Shown here piece after piece: positions 5,380 to 5,545 of a DNA stretch of 5,545 bases. Below the pieces are notes generated by a model, which was not told the origin of the DNA, searched no databases, and worked only from the letters and a program-made list of their open reading frames with translations. Source of the stretch: an uncultured Campylobacter sp. Its GTDB lineage: Bacteria > Campylobacterota > Campylobacteria > Campylobacterales > Campylobacteraceae. The position numbers and the translations under genes were made by a program. The stretch spans positions 1 to 5,545 of the forward strand of contig NZ_CAJPRT010000042.1 of the NCBI RefSeq assembly GCF_905373215.1, in the 5' to 3' direction. Position 1 is the stretch's first letter, and each line of letters starts with the position of its first letter.

Positions 5380-5545
5380 TTAGTTCCTATTTAGGCAATT
5401 TAGATTGTCAAATGCAACCTGCAAACGCGCCACCATACTCTGCTCGCCCGCTCTCAGCCACTTGCGAGGATCGTAGAATTTTTTATTCGGTTTATCCTCG
5501 CCTTCCGGATTGCCGATTTGAGCTTGCAAATAGCCGCGATTTTTG
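5380..5545 (-). CDS. fba: Class II fructose-bisphosphate aldolase, C-terminal end (partial)
   Basis: Reading the minus strand from the window edge gives 54 codons and TAA at 5382-5380; the N-terminal part lies outside. The fragment contains QIGNPEGEDKP, then NKKFYDPRKWLRAGE, then QSMVARLQVAFDNLN. This is the characteristic tail of class II, zinc-dependent aldolases of the E. coli FbaA type (GNPKGEDQPNKKYYDPRVWLRAG). The enzyme makes fructose 1,6-bisphosphate from dihydroxyacetone phosphate and glyceraldehyde 3-phosphate, and in Campylobacter, which generally lacks phosphofructokinase, it serves mainly gluconeogenesis. The catalytic zinc site is upstream of the window and cannot be checked. 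Only one base separates its stop codon from the MotA-like start, so it is the likely operon leader or an upstream member. Confidence 0.92.
   Translation of the reverse strand, partial: KNRGYLQAQIGNPEGEDKPNKKFYDPRKWLRAGEQSMVARLQVAFDNLNCLNRN
5384..5388 (-). promoter_or_regulatory. Ribosome binding site of the MotA-like gene, inside the end of fba
   Basis: On the minus strand AGGAA is followed by CTAAT and the ATG at 5378. The site lies within the last two sense codons of fba (Arg-Asn), so ribosomes finishing fba can restart directly on the motor gene. Confidence 0.75.

Noticed and set aside
3080..5545. A complete Zorya anti-phage system
   Set aside because: Only the A/B motor-like pair is present. 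The next genes on each side are fba and a convergent Sel1-repeat gene; nothing resembling ZorC, ZorD, ZorE or another effector is in the window. Linkage to a housekeeping gene also argues against a defence island.

Overview
The window looks like chromosomal DNA from a Campylobacterota member, most likely a Campylobacter of the moderate-GC, mainly oral group (C. gracilis, C. showae, C. rectus and relatives). The reasons are the proteins themselves, above all a cysteine-rich Sel1-repeat protein of the Helicobacter/Campylobacter Hcp type; the gene order fba - MotA/ExbB-like - OmpA/MotB-like, which I recall from C. jejuni as Cj0597-Cj0598-Cj0599; and intergenic DNA saturated with TTTAAAATTT-type motifs between GC-rich genes. 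The species is an inference and cannot be fixed from this window.

Layout. Bases 1-281 are non-coding and AT-motif-rich, downstream of hisD. Bases 282-1571 (minus) hold a complete hisD, histidinol dehydrogenase, with every catalytic and zinc residue present. Bases 1572-1718 are a divergent promoter region with a perfect 12-base palindrome. Bases 1719-2759 (plus) encode an exported Sel1-repeat protein with nine CX7C cysteine pairs on an exact 36-residue period. Bases 2760-3079 are a convergent, gene-free stretch with inverted repeats and a short motif repeated at a 66-base step. Bases 3080-4102 and 4089-5378 (both minus, overlapping by 14 bases) encode a two-subunit ion-driven membrane motor of the MotAB/TolQR/ExbBD superfamily. 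Bases 5380-5545 (minus) are the last 54 codons of class II fructose-bisphosphate aldolase (fba), whose stop codon lies one base before the motor gene's start.

How the genes relate. fba, the MotA-like gene and the MotB-like gene form one tightly packed, probably translationally coupled minus-strand operon. The MotA-like protein should form the four-helix stator ring, with a long coiled-coil tail in the cytoplasm. The MotB-like protein supplies the proton-carrying Asp17 in its single membrane helix, a long periplasmic coiled coil and a peptidoglycan-binding OmpA domain. The pair resembles the ZorA/ZorB half of Zorya anti-phage systems in architecture, but no Zorya effector gene is present here and its job is unknown. 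hisD and the Sel1-repeat gene are separate, divergently transcribed units with no evident functional link to the motor.

The most interesting item is the fba-coupled, long-tailed motor pair. The strict 36-residue Hcp-type protein comes second. No mobile element, CRISPR array, tRNA or rRNA was found.
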